Shown: positions 51,684-60,132 of the stretch, piece by piece
Numbering within the stretch: the first letter of the stretch is position 1
Layout: the number at the start of each line of letters is the position of its first letter
Assembly: GCA_902384525.1 (NCBI GenBank)
Contig: CABMCA010000101.1
Coordinates: 1 to 61,655, forward strand
From: an uncultured archaeon
GTDB lineage: Archaea; Halobacteriota; Methanosarcinia; Methanosarcinales; Methanoperedenaceae
DNA: 61,655 nucleotides
Direction of reading: 5' to 3'
Notes under the pieces: model-generated
Seen by the model: the letters and a program-made list of their open reading frames with translations, nothing else
What the model was told of the DNA's origin: nothing
Database searches by the model: none
Translations under genes and position numbers: made by a program

Positions 51684-53189
51684 ATGCAAAAAAAAATAGC
51701 ATTCTTATGTGTATTTGTAATGGCTTATACACTATATTTTATCCACCTTCCCCCCTGGTGGGATGGCACAACAACAGCCGTGACCGCACTGGATACTGTT
51801 AAAAACAATATAAACCTCTATGTTGATTTTTTCGGCAAACCCCCGTTCATTTTTCTCTCACTTGGCACTTTATTTAAAATATTTGGATATTCACCTGAAA
51901 TGATTCATGTATTTATGATAGTATTTTCAATCACAGGCATCATCTTTACATACAAAGCCGGAGAAATCCTTGGAGGCAAGGAAATCGCATATGGTGCTTC
52001 ATTTCTTCTTGCGTTTTCCCCCCTGTTCATCGCTCAATCCGTAAATCTGAATTTTGATCTTCCGAGCATGGCTCTCTTGATGGGAGTTTATTATTTCAAT
52101 TTAAAGAAAAACTATGTTTTTTTAGCTATTTCAGGTACAATGCTTGTAATGACAAAAGAAATCGGGATTTTATTTATGGCTGCTCTATTACTCAGCACAA
52201 TAATAAATTATACAGCAGAGAAAAAATCCAACAAAAATAAATATAAATTAAGAACTGCTCTTGCGGCCCAGCTAATTCCAGTCATAATATTCGTCGGCTG
52301 GGCATATGGGAATTATACAAGAAAGGGCTGGTTCCTTTTCCCAAGGGATTCCCCAATAATGAAGTTTGACTCAATATTCAATGAAAATCTCATCATGCGT
52401 TCCGAACAACTGCTCGTTATAAACTATAACTGGATATTGACTATTCTGATAATATGTTCTCTTCTAATCTGGTCTTACAGATACAGACACAGACAACACG
52501 AAAGCTTTGATCGTGAAAAAATTAAAATGCTTCTGCCTTTGATACTGTTTTCCCTCCTGTTTTTCATAACTGTGGCACCCATCAGGGATTTTAATCTTCC
52601 AAGATACGTAATAGTCCTGTATCCTGCATTCTACCTGGCATCTGCATGGGCAATATCTGTTTTATCAGGAAAGAATAGGAAATTGTTCGCAATTATCATT
52701 GTTTTTATGGCTCTGCTGTTTGCAGCCCAATCTGCATATAGCGTTTACAGCCCTTATGTTTTCCTTGACCCTGCCACGCAAAAAATATATGGGGAGAATC
52801 CTTCCCTGACCCTGGATGGTTCAGGAGTAATGGAGATTAATTTGAAGTATGTGGATTATGTGAAAGCTGATATCGAACTTATTGGTTTTATCAATACAAC
52901 TGAGCCCTCAGCTCCCTTATTATTGAACCGTTTCAATCATTATGGCATTTTCGGGGCTGCCAATAAAGGAATAGATATCGGATACGGACAGAAGTCCCAC
53001 AGGGGATATAAAGAACTGGGTGATTTCTACAGGTCACCTGATACGATCTCATATCCTGCTATCCTTGTTATCGAGAATTTCGATATGTTTGACCTTGAAA
53101 AACTATATAATATGTATAATATAACATTATTGAAACAAATACGGGTAAATGGTGTTGGTGCAGATGTTTATCAAATCGACAAAAATTAG
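51684..53189 (+). CDS. Membrane glycosyltransferase, GT39/PMT-ArnT-like
   Basis: This 501-residue protein with ~11 TM helices is a GT-C-fold enzyme using lipid-linked sugar donors on the outer membrane face. The first extracytoplasmic loop has the acidic motif PPWWDGTTTAVTALDTVKNN with the catalytic-type Asp, and KPPFIFLSLGTLFKIFGY matches the PMT/ArnT pattern. A C-terminal soluble domain (~100 residues) follows. It may glycosylate surface proteins or lipids. Confidence 0.85.
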   Translation: MQKKIAFLCVFVMAYTLYFIHLPPWWDGTTTAVTALDTVKNNINLYVDFFGKPPFIFLSLGTLFKIFGYSPEMIHVFMIVFSITGIIFTYKAGEILGGKEIAYGASFLLAFSPLFIAQSVNLNFDLPSMALLMGVYYFNLKKNYVFLAISGTMLVMTKEIGILFMAALLLSTIINYTAEKKSNKNKYKLRTALAAQLIPVIIFVGWAYGNYTRKGWFLFPRDSPIMKFDSIFNENLIMRSEQLLVINYNWILTILIICSLLIWSYRYRHRQHESFDREKIKMLLPLILFSLLFFITVAPIRDFNLPRYVIVLYPAFYLASAWAISVLSGKNRKLFAIIIVFMALLFAAQSAYSVYSPYVFLDPATQKIYGENPSLTLDGSGVMEINLKYVDYVKADIELIGFINTTEPSAPLLLNRFNHYGIFGAANKGIDIGYGQKSHRGYKELGDFYRSPDTISYPAILVIENFDMFDLEKLYNMYNITLLKQIRVNGVGADVYQIDKN

Positions 53190-53687
53190 TTGAAAAAATT
53201 TTATACATTGATGTCTGAATTTTTATTACGAATCAATGCATATATTATGGCAATGAACTGTACAATGATTTGTTGGGTTAACATGTGTATGTATATATTC
53301 GAAGAACGGCATTTTTGAGAAGGTGGCAGAGAATTTTGACAGGTTACATGAGAGCTACAGGGCATTTGTGGAAGAGTGATAGATCCAGGTATTTACAGCG
53401 GCAATTGAACCTTTGGCTTGGATTTTTGCACAAATGGTCGTGACAAACCTTACGTAATAACATATAAGAATTATCACATTACATAAATAATTGTTTTTAA
53501 TAATCTTTTATCCTGTTTTATCTATTATCGAGATTATATAAAGGAAATGGAATGATTTTAAAGGATATAACATTTTTCGAGGGACGAATGTACTTTAAAA
53601 TATTATTAGACAGTAAGAATGCTTAAATTCATAATAATTATGATATGTTCTTAGAGGCAAAATGCCACATAAAAAAGAGGTGAAATT
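53190..53687. other. Intergenic region with a short degenerate reading frame
   Basis: Near 53303-53378 the plus strand encodes NGIFEKVAENFDRLHESYRA up to a stop, helix-like but without a plausible start or ribosome binding site. It may be the remnant of a small gene. The rest is AT-rich. A TTTATCCTGTTTTATC-type poly-T stretch near 53505-53525 could end transcription. Confidence 0.4.
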
Positions 53688-54431
53688 ATGAGATTGAGAA
53701 ATATAACTTTGGCAGGTATGATCCTGATCGTGCTGGCCTTTACTATAGGCATGGCTGGCGCCATAGAGAATGGTACTGATAATGAAACACTAACAGTAAA
53801 TGTAACAGGAAATTCAACTGAAACATTGACAATAAATGTAACGGGAAATTCAACTGACACACTAACTGTCCCTCCAAATGCTACAGTAACCCCGGAAGCG
53901 GATGATAATAACATCGAAGATGAAAGTCTGATCGGTCCCGGAAATGCATTATACGGATTAAAAATAGCATTTGAAAATATAGGTGAGGTCTTCACTTTCA
54001 ATGCAAGTGAAAAACTGGGAAAACAGGTATCTCATGCAAGAAAGAGGATAGCTGAGGCAAGAGCAGCACTAAGAAGAAACGATACTGAAGCGGCAAATAA
54101 AGCACTTGCTAAGTATGAAGAGAAAATCAATGATGTAAACGGTACAATATCTAAACTTTCCGGCAAAGATACTGGACTTATCAATGCACAGCAGATGATA
54201 TTAAAGCATCAGCTTATTCTTGAAAATCTCAGTATCTCACACCCCAATAGCACAGGACTTCAGAGAGCTTACAACAATAGCAAGAACCTTGAGATCAAGT
54301 CTGCTTCAAAAATAAGACAAAAGCTCGACATAAATGACACGAAAGAGAATCGCGAGATACCGAAAGCTGAAAAGACAGAAGTATCCATAAAAGACGCAAA
54401 ATCTGAAAAGGGATCAAGAGATCGAATTTAA
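53688..54431 (+). CDS. Exported DUF5667-like protein with Asn/Thr repeat
   Basis: This 247-residue exported protein has a signal peptide (MILIVLAFTIGMAGAIENGT region), then a short low-complexity segment of TLTVNVTGNST-type repeats (three copies of ~12 residues, all potential N-glycosylation sites). The DUF5667-like helical domain follows, starting GPGNALYGLKIAFENIGEVF and continuing with EKLGKQVSHARKRIAEARAA. The C-terminus is Lys/Glu-rich. The family occurs on archaeal and bacterial cell surfaces and its function is not known. The ATG follows AGAGGTGAAATT. Confidence 0.75.
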   Translation: MRLRNITLAGMILIVLAFTIGMAGAIENGTDNETLTVNVTGNSTETLTINVTGNSTDTLTVPPNATVTPEADDNNIEDESLIGPGNALYGLKIAFENIGEVFTFNASEKLGKQVSHARKRIAEARAALRRNDTEAANKALAKYEEKINDVNGTISKLSGKDTGLINAQQMILKHQLILENLSISHPNSTGLQRAYNNSKNLEIKSASKIRQKLDINDTKENREIPKAEKTEVSIKDAKSEKGSRDRI

Positions 54432-54541
54432 GTACAACTGAAAAAGCGATTGACTAAAGGCAATACAGGTTAGATAGATGAAGGTTCACCTATCTTTTTT
54501 ATCATAATTGTAAACCGTCAGGCACGGAATTTAAACGTGCA

Positions 54542-54745
54542 ATGTTTGGGAGAGTGAATGAGAGAATGAATAGTACAATATGTGATAGTCCATACCGCAT
54601 AAAGCTACTAAAAGCTGGATTCATTGGCAAAAAGATAGAATATTTATATATTTTAGAGAATAATATAGAGGTTGTCAAAGTGAATTGGTGCAATTGCAAA
54701 CGGTGTAAATCATGCCGAGCCAAATCTATTCAGAACCAATTGTAG
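54542..54745 (+). CDS. Possible small Cys-rich protein
   Basis: This is a 67-residue frame whose C-terminal third contains WCNCKRCKSCRAKS, four cysteines in eight residues, suitable for a metal knuckle. The N-terminal part (PYRIKLLKAGFIGKKIEYLY) has a beta-alpha look. No family is recognised and the ribosome binding site (GGGAGAGTGA inside the frame) would rather support the internal ATG at 54566. Reality is uncertain. Confidence 0.35.
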   Translation: MFGRVNERMNSTICDSPYRIKLLKAGFIGKKIEYLYILENNIEVVKVNWCNCKRCKSCRAKSIQNQL

Positions 54746-54962
54746 GTTCACCGCATCAATTTAGATGCTCTTATCTCTCTCTATGGTTCTGAATATTAAA
54801 GTTGCACTTATCGATGCGTGAAAATAAGATCTTGACATTAGTAAAATATATTCAATTAAAACAGATTGAGATTAATGGAAACCGAACCAGTATGTATAAA
54901 TAAAAACTCATCTTTCTGATAATACAAACAATAAGTGTAAATCCACTTGGGAGTAATATCTT

Positions 54963-55418
54963 ATGAAAATAAATGTTAACACCGTTAACAAATTTTATAG
55001 CATGGAGAGATTTAAAATTATTATTCTGAGTATAGTGATCCTGGCAATATTTTCCGGATGTGTAAGCGACACTAAACCAACTGTGAAAAACCAATATACA
55101 GACGTAGGTGTCCAGCAGGGAAAAGGAATGATCGACCGCCAGGAAGTATTTATTCTTGATGTAAGGACAAATGAAGAATATGCAGCAGGACACATCAAAG
55201 GCTCAATATTGCTGGCAGTCCAGGATATCCCGAAACAGGAACTTAACGAAAAGTTAAAAGAAATCCCGAAAGACAGGAAAATTCTCGTTTATTGCAGAAG
55301 CGGCCAGCGCAGTGCAAAGGCCAGCAGGATACTTATAGAAAATGGATATTCCCAGGTTTACAATATGCAGGGTGGGATCATGGAGTGGATGAATGCCGGA
55401 TATGAAGTTGAAAAATAA
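54963..55418 (+). CDS. Rhodanese-domain lipoprotein
   Basis: This 151-residue protein has a lipoprotein signal with lipobox IFSGC and an extracytoplasmic rhodanese domain: VFILDVRTNEEYAAGHIKGS, then the active-site loop VYCRSGQRSAKASRIL with the persulfide Cys, and NMQGGIMEWMNAGYEV. It may transfer sulfur or bind small anions outside the cell. ATG 54963 follows TGGGAG. An internal ATG at 55002 would still leave a complete signal. Confidence 0.88.
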   Translation: MKINVNTVNKFYSMERFKIIILSIVILAIFSGCVSDTKPTVKNQYTDVGVQQGKGMIDRQEVFILDVRTNEEYAAGHIKGSILLAVQDIPKQELNEKLKEIPKDRKILVYCRSGQRSAKASRILIENGYSQVYNMQGGIMEWMNAGYEVEK

Positions 55419-55657
55419 AACATGATAATAGTTAATTCTTTTATTCTCTGTCTTATTTAAGTATTTCTTATCTTTTTTAATTTGCATATCCATCTCACAA
55501 TGAATGCATATCCGTGAACATTTAAAACGATTTATCATTTAAAATAGTTGTGCGCAAACCCATAAGTTCAATTAAAACCGAATAATTTAAGTAGGTAGTC
55601 TCCTATGCAGAATCAAATTCAAAACGATGCTATTATTTTAGATCACAGAGGAATTAA

Positions 55658-55984
55658 ATGACAAGAGCTGAAATTTTATCTGATATCAAACAGGCTGAAG
55701 ATGAAGCCAAAGGTATGGTAATTCAGGCACAAGAAGCCAGGAACCAGAAAATAAATGACGCGAAATCAGAGGCCAGAGAGATTTTGAAATCTGCAGAAGA
55801 AGAAGCATCTAAATATTATATATCCGAAATTGGAAAAGCTAAAGAAGAGAGCAGGAAAGAAAAAGAAAAGCTCATAAAGAAAGGATATCAGGAAGCAGAA
55901 GAGATCAAATCAAAAGCCAAGAAGAATATTCCCAATGCTACAAAATTTATTTCAACTGAATTTGAGAGGGCGGCGAATGCTTAA
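55658..55984 (+). CDS. ahaH: A-type ATP synthase subunit H
   Basis: This 108-residue, highly charged coiled-coil protein (EILSDIKQAEDEAKGMVIQA, EARNQKINDAKSEAREILKS) is the H subunit, which forms part of the peripheral stalk together with E. It is the first gene of the ATP synthase operon, preceded by an AATAATTTAAGTAGG stretch (about 55579-55593) that may contain the promoter. Its stop overlaps the subunit I start. Confidence 0.88.
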   Translation: MTRAEILSDIKQAEDEAKGMVIQAQEARNQKINDAKSEAREILKSAEEEASKYYISEIGKAKEESRKEKEKLIKKGYQEAEEIKSKAKKNIPNATKFISTEFERAANA

Positions 55985-57947
55985 ACCCACTAGAATGACA
56001 AAGGTCGTTATAGCAGGCACAAAAGACCAGATAGAGCCAACTATTTCAATATTTCATAAGTTGAATGTACTTCATATTACTGATTTCTCAAAAGAAACTG
56101 AAGATTTCAAGATCGGCCGTCCGTTAAAAACAGCATCTAAATTCTCAGAGTACCTTCTTTCGCTCCGGGCGATTTCCAACCAGCTGGGGCTGAAGGAAGG
56201 CGAATCCGGAAAATTAACCAAAGTAGAATTATCTTCGAATATCGATGAAAAGATCACAAAACTCCAGAAAGAGGTTTCATCCCGCTTTGATGACTTAAGG
56301 AATATTGAGTCCAGGCTGAAAGAAAAAGAAGATCTCCTATCTTCGGTTAAACCTTTCTTTGGCCTGCCTTTATCCCTGGAATCTTATACCGGGTATGAAA
56401 CTGTAAAAGTGTATACAGGTTACATAGACATTGACCTGGAATCTCGAATTAAAAAAATTACCACTAATTTTGAATTATTCATGGGAGAACATGAAAAACG
56501 AAAAATCTTTGCACTCTTTATTCCAAAAGAATTTGAAGGTGAGGTTCAAAAACTCCTTCAGGAAGAGCGAACCTATGTTGAATTAAAGGTTCCTCCGTTA
56601 AAAGGTAATCCACCGGTGATAGTGGATGAACTCACAAAAGAGATAACTGGCCTTAAAGAGAAATATTCTTTAATAAAAACAGAACTTGATAATTTAAAAG
56701 AAGAATATTCCGAATTCATAATTGCTACCGATGAACATCTTTCAATTGAAACTCAGAAGTCAGAGGCACCCTTAAAGTTTGCCACGAGTGCGAATGCATT
56801 TATCATAGATGGCTGGGTTCCATCTGATAAATTTGATGAAATAGAAGCTGAATTGCAGAAAAATACCGATGGTAAGGTATATTTAACCAGGATCGTAGAA
56901 GAAATCGATGAAAAAGAAATTCCGATAGAACTTGAAAATCCTGTTGTTGCTAAGCCTTTTGAACTATTAATTGATACGTTTGCAACTCCAAACTATAAAG
57001 AAATAGATCCATCATTAGTTTTATTTATTACATATCCATTGTTTTATGCCCTCATGCTGGGGGATGTAGGATATGGATTGATCGTAACAGCAATTGGCCT
57101 GGTAATCAAACAGAAATTCAAAACAGGTGGACTCAATGCATTAGCATTGATATTATTGATTTCAGGATTGTTCTCAACAATTTTCGGGGTAATCTACGGA
57201 GAATTTTTCGGATTCCCCATATTCAATATAGAATTCAAAGGACATTTTGAAGAAGGCATTCTTGGTATTTTCGGGCCTACGATCGCGGGAATACATTTAC
57301 CTGTACATCGTTTCGAGTCTGTCAAACCATTACTTTTATTGTGCTTCGCAATCGGCATATTACATGTTCTCCTGGGATATGTGATCGGATTCCGAAATGA
57401 GGTTGTCAAGCACGATCTTAAACATGCGATATATGCAAAGGGAAGCTGGATGATGATATTGATTGGAGGAGTTTTATTAATAGCAAAAGTAATGCCTGCA
57501 TTGATGTCAAAATCGTCCGTGCCAACAGGTGACATGATCTTTCTTGCCGGGGCGGGATTAATGCTCATTGGAGTGATCCTCCTGATAAAAGGTGAGGGCT
57601 TCATTTCAGTACTTGAATTACCCACACTTTTGAGTAATGTATTATCTTACTCAAGGATACTGGCAATTGGTCTGTCTTCTGCTGGAATAGCACTTGCGGT
57701 AAATACCATGGCAATGAACCTTTTCATAAGACCGGAAGGTGTTTTATTGGGCGGTGGAATAGTACTTGCTCTGGCAGGTGTAGTAATTTTGTTCATAGGG
57801 CATATAATAAATCTGTTATTAGGGATCCTGGGCCCGGGAATCCATTCATTAAGACTTCAATATGTGGAGTTTTTCACTAAATTTTATGAAGGGGGCGGTG
57901 TAAAATACCTTCCCTTTGGTCATAAACGAAAATATACGGAGGAATAA
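55977..57947 (+). CDS. ahaI: A-type ATP synthase subunit I
   Basis: This 656-residue membrane stator subunit (V-type a-subunit homologue) runs from ATG 55977. The soluble N-terminal half (residues 1-350) has coiled-coil arms binding E/H. The C-terminal half has ~8 TM helices with YPLFYALMLGDVGYGLIVTA, and LPTLLSNVLSYSRILAIGLS carries the essential Arg of the ion path. The overlap with ahaH indicates translational coupling. The longer frame from 55935 lies within ahaH. Confidence 0.93.
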   Translation: MLKPTRMTKVVIAGTKDQIEPTISIFHKLNVLHITDFSKETEDFKIGRPLKTASKFSEYLLSLRAISNQLGLKEGESGKLTKVELSSNIDEKITKLQKEVSSRFDDLRNIESRLKEKEDLLSSVKPFFGLPLSLESYTGYETVKVYTGYIDIDLESRIKKITTNFELFMGEHEKRKIFALFIPKEFEGEVQKLLQEERTYVELKVPPLKGNPPVIVDELTKEITGLKEKYSLIKTELDNLKEEYSEFIIATDEHLSIETQKSEAPLKFATSANAFIIDGWVPSDKFDEIEAELQKNTDGKVYLTRIVEEIDEKEIPIELENPVVAKPFELLIDTFATPNYKEIDPSLVLFITYPLFYALMLGDVGYGLIVTAIGLVIKQKFKTGGLNALALILLISGLFSTIFGVIYGEFFGFPIFNIEFKGHFEEGILGIFGPTIAGIHLPVHRFESVKPLLLLCFAIGILHVLLGYVIGFRNEVVKHDLKHAIYAKGSWMMILIGGVLLIAKVMPALMSKSSVPTGDMIFLAGAGLMLIGVILLIKGEGFISVLELPTLLSNVLSYSRILAIGLSSAGIALAVNTMAMNLFIRPEGVLLGGGIVLALAGVVILFIGHIINLLLGILGPGIHSLRLQYVEFFTKFYEGGGVKYLPFGHKRKYTEE

Positions 57948-57952
57948 AAAAT

Positions 57953-58210
57953 ATGGTAGATCCATCAGTGGTAGATCCAGCAATTGTAGCAGCAAATGCA
58001 AAAGGAATAATTGCAATTGGAGCAGGAATAGCAGTAGGACTTTGCGGAATTGGAGCCGGTATGGGTGAACAGGCCATTGGAGCCGCAGCAGTAGGTGCAA
58101 TGGCAGAAGATGAAAAATTCTTCGGTAAAGGTCTTTTAATGACAGTTATACCCGAGTCCATAGCAATTTTCGGACTTGTAGTCGCTTTGATCTTATTGTT
58201 CGTATTCTAA
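57953..58210 (+). CDS. ahaK: A-type ATP synthase subunit K (proteolipid c)
   Basis: The 85-residue proteolipid is a single hairpin of two TM helices: GIIAIGAGIAVGLCGIGAGM, then FGKGLLMTVIPESIAIFGLV with the ion-binding Glu in IPESIAIFG. The polar loop and the absence of the Na+-type Gln/Ser set suggest no clear ion call, so H+ versus Na+ coupling is left open. It follows subunit I by six bases. Confidence 0.93.
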   Translation: MVDPSVVDPAIVAANAKGIIAIGAGIAVGLCGIGAGMGEQAIGAAAVGAMAEDEKFFGKGLLMTVIPESIAIFGLVVALILLFVF

Positions 58211-58220
58211 AAGGAAAAAC

Positions 58221-58772
58221 ATGGGACTTGATGCGATAGTTGAGGAAATTAAGGCCAAGGGCAGGGCAGAAGCCTCGAAAATAAACCAGGAGACGTCTTT
58301 GGAAGTTTCTAAGATTATTGCAGATGCCCGGGCCGGCGCAGATAAAATAAAAGCTGCCAAAAAAGAAGCTGCCAAAAAAGAAATTGAGAGAATAAAGCAG
58401 CAGGAACTATCAAGTGCCAATCTTGAGGTCAAAAAAGCAAAACTCAATGCCCGCAAGGAAATCCTTGATGAGGTTTATGAGGAAACCAGAGAATTGATCT
58501 CAAAACTGCCGGCTGAGAAGAACCAGAAAATCCTGAAATCGATAATTGAAAAAAACCAATCAGGCAACAGTAAAATATATTCAAGAGGTAAAGACAAATC
58601 AACAGTTTCAAAAATGACGAAGCTGGAATTTGCCGGTGAAATTGACTGCATCGGTGGCATTGTTATGGAAAATGCTGACGGAAGCGTAGTTCTGGACTTT
58701 AAGTACGATATGATCCTTAAAAATGTCAGTGAACAATCCTTAAAACAGGTTTCCGATATCTTATTTGGGTGA
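58221..58772 (+). CDS. ahaE: A-type ATP synthase subunit E
   Basis: This 183-residue peripheral-stalk protein has a long N-terminal coiled coil (residues ~5-95: VEEIKAKGRAEASKINQETS, AKKEAAKKEIERIKQQELSS) and a globular C-terminal domain containing CIGGIVMENADGSVVLDFKY, the family signature. The stop overlaps the possible GTG start of subunit C. Confidence 0.92.
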   Translation: MGLDAIVEEIKAKGRAEASKINQETSLEVSKIIADARAGADKIKAAKKEAAKKEIERIKQQELSSANLEVKKAKLNARKEILDEVYEETRELISKLPAEKNQKILKSIIEKNQSGNSKIYSRGKDKSTVSKMTKLEFAGEIDCIGGIVMENADGSVVLDFKYDMILKNVSEQSLKQVSDILFG

Positions 58773-58780
58773 AAAAAGTA

Positions 58781-59800
58781 ATGGGAAAATCACAAGCTGT
58801 CAAATATGCGTATATTGTGGCCAGGGTTCGGGCTATGAGAGGTAAACTCATCCCCAAGGAGATGTATCCCAAATTCCTTAACATGGATATACCTGAGATC
58901 ACACGTTTCATCGGGGAATCCGAGTATAAGAAAGAGGTTGATGAACTTGGAAAGAAATATAGAGGTACTGACCTTTTTGAACATGCATTGAACCAGAACC
59001 TGGCTTTGACTTACCGTAAATTGATCGAAGTATCCCAGAACGAGGCAAATTATATAATAACGGAATATCTTCGCTACTGGGATGTATGGAATATAAAAAC
59101 CATACTGCGTGGGAAATTCTCAGGAGCAAGCGAAGAGGAGATCCTTGAAGACGTGGTTTCTGCGGGCCAGTTAAGATACAGGGATCTATTGGAGCTCGTC
59201 AAGATCGCAAGTGTTGAGGGAGTTATTGCAGCTTTATCAAAAACCCCCTATTATCCTGCACTTTTCGGTTACAAAGGAGTTCTGGCTGATATCGAGAATA
59301 ATCTGGATAAACTATATTATGCTAACCTTATAAAAGCAGGTGAGAGTTCGAAAGATCGGTTTTTCTTGAAATTCCTGAGGACAGAAATAGATTTGAAGAA
59401 CTTGAAGATCCTCTTCAGGATGAAAAGTGCAGGAATGGAACGCGAAGATATACTCAAACTTTTGATCCCTGGAGGTATTGAACTTAAAGAAGCAGATCTT
59501 GGGAGGCTTGCAGCGCTACCTTTTCCTGAATTTGTGCGGGCTCTTGAAGAATATTCTTACTGGAAAGCAATAGCAGGCATAAGTAATGATTTGACTTCCC
59601 TGATCAATATTGAAACACAGCTTGATAAATACGGTCTTGTCAATATTACCAGGATATCATATTATTATCCGCTTTCAATCCTTCCGGTTCTTGATTATAT
59701 AGTGAGCAAGAAACTTGAAGTTGATAATCTGCGGATCATTGTACGAGGAAAAGAAACAAAACTTCCTGAGGATACAATAAAAGCCCACCTGGTGATGTAG
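58781..59800 (+). CDS. ahaC: A-type ATP synthase subunit C
   Basis: This 339-residue central-stalk adaptor links the rotor proteolipid ring to subunits D/F. The three-lobed helical fold is visible from the repeated RAMRGKLIPKEMYPKFLNMD, YLRYWDVWNIKTILRGKFSG, EIDLKNLKILFRMKSAGMER and VDNLRIIVRGKETKLPEDTI segments. ATG 58781 after GGGTGA is preferred to the overlapping GTG 58769. Confidence 0.92.
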   Translation: MGKSQAVKYAYIVARVRAMRGKLIPKEMYPKFLNMDIPEITRFIGESEYKKEVDELGKKYRGTDLFEHALNQNLALTYRKLIEVSQNEANYIITEYLRYWDVWNIKTILRGKFSGASEEEILEDVVSAGQLRYRDLLELVKIASVEGVIAALSKTPYYPALFGYKGVLADIENNLDKLYYANLIKAGESSKDRFFLKFLRTEIDLKNLKILFRMKSAGMEREDILKLLIPGGIELKEADLGRLAALPFPEFVRALEEYSYWKAIAGISNDLTSLINIETQLDKYGLVNITRISYYYPLSILPVLDYIVSKKLEVDNLRIIVRGKETKLPEDTIKAHLVM

Positions 59801-60100
59801 ATGGAAATAGCAGTTGTTGGAAATAGTGATTTTGTTATTGGATTTCGGCTTGCAGGCATCCGGAAAATTTTCGATGCAACGTCAAGTGATATAGAATCGA
59901 AGATCCAGAGTGTATTGAATGATAAAACCGTGGCGATTCTTGTTGTTCATGATGATGACCTGAGAATGTTATCCCCACATATGCAACAAACACTTGATGA
60001 CTCAGTTGAGCCAACAGTGATAGCCATCGGCGGAAAAGGTGAGAGTACAAACCTCAGGGATAAGATAAAACAAGCGGTGGGTGTAGATCTCTGGAAATAA
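59801..60100 (+). CDS. ahaF: A-type ATP synthase subunit F
   Basis: This 99-residue rotor-shaft subunit has a CheY-like fold (MEIAVVGNSDFVIGFRLAGI at the start, then TVAILVVHDDDLRMLSP and TVIAIGGKGEST). It starts in the base following the subunit C stop, so it is tightly coupled. Length is normal. Confidence 0.93.
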   Translation: MEIAVVGNSDFVIGFRLAGIRKIFDATSSDIESKIQSVLNDKTVAILVVHDDDLRMLSPHMQQTLDDSVEPTVIAIGGKGESTNLRDKIKQAVGVDLWK

Positions 60101-60132
60101 TACTAATTAGATTAAAATAGCAGGTGTCACAG

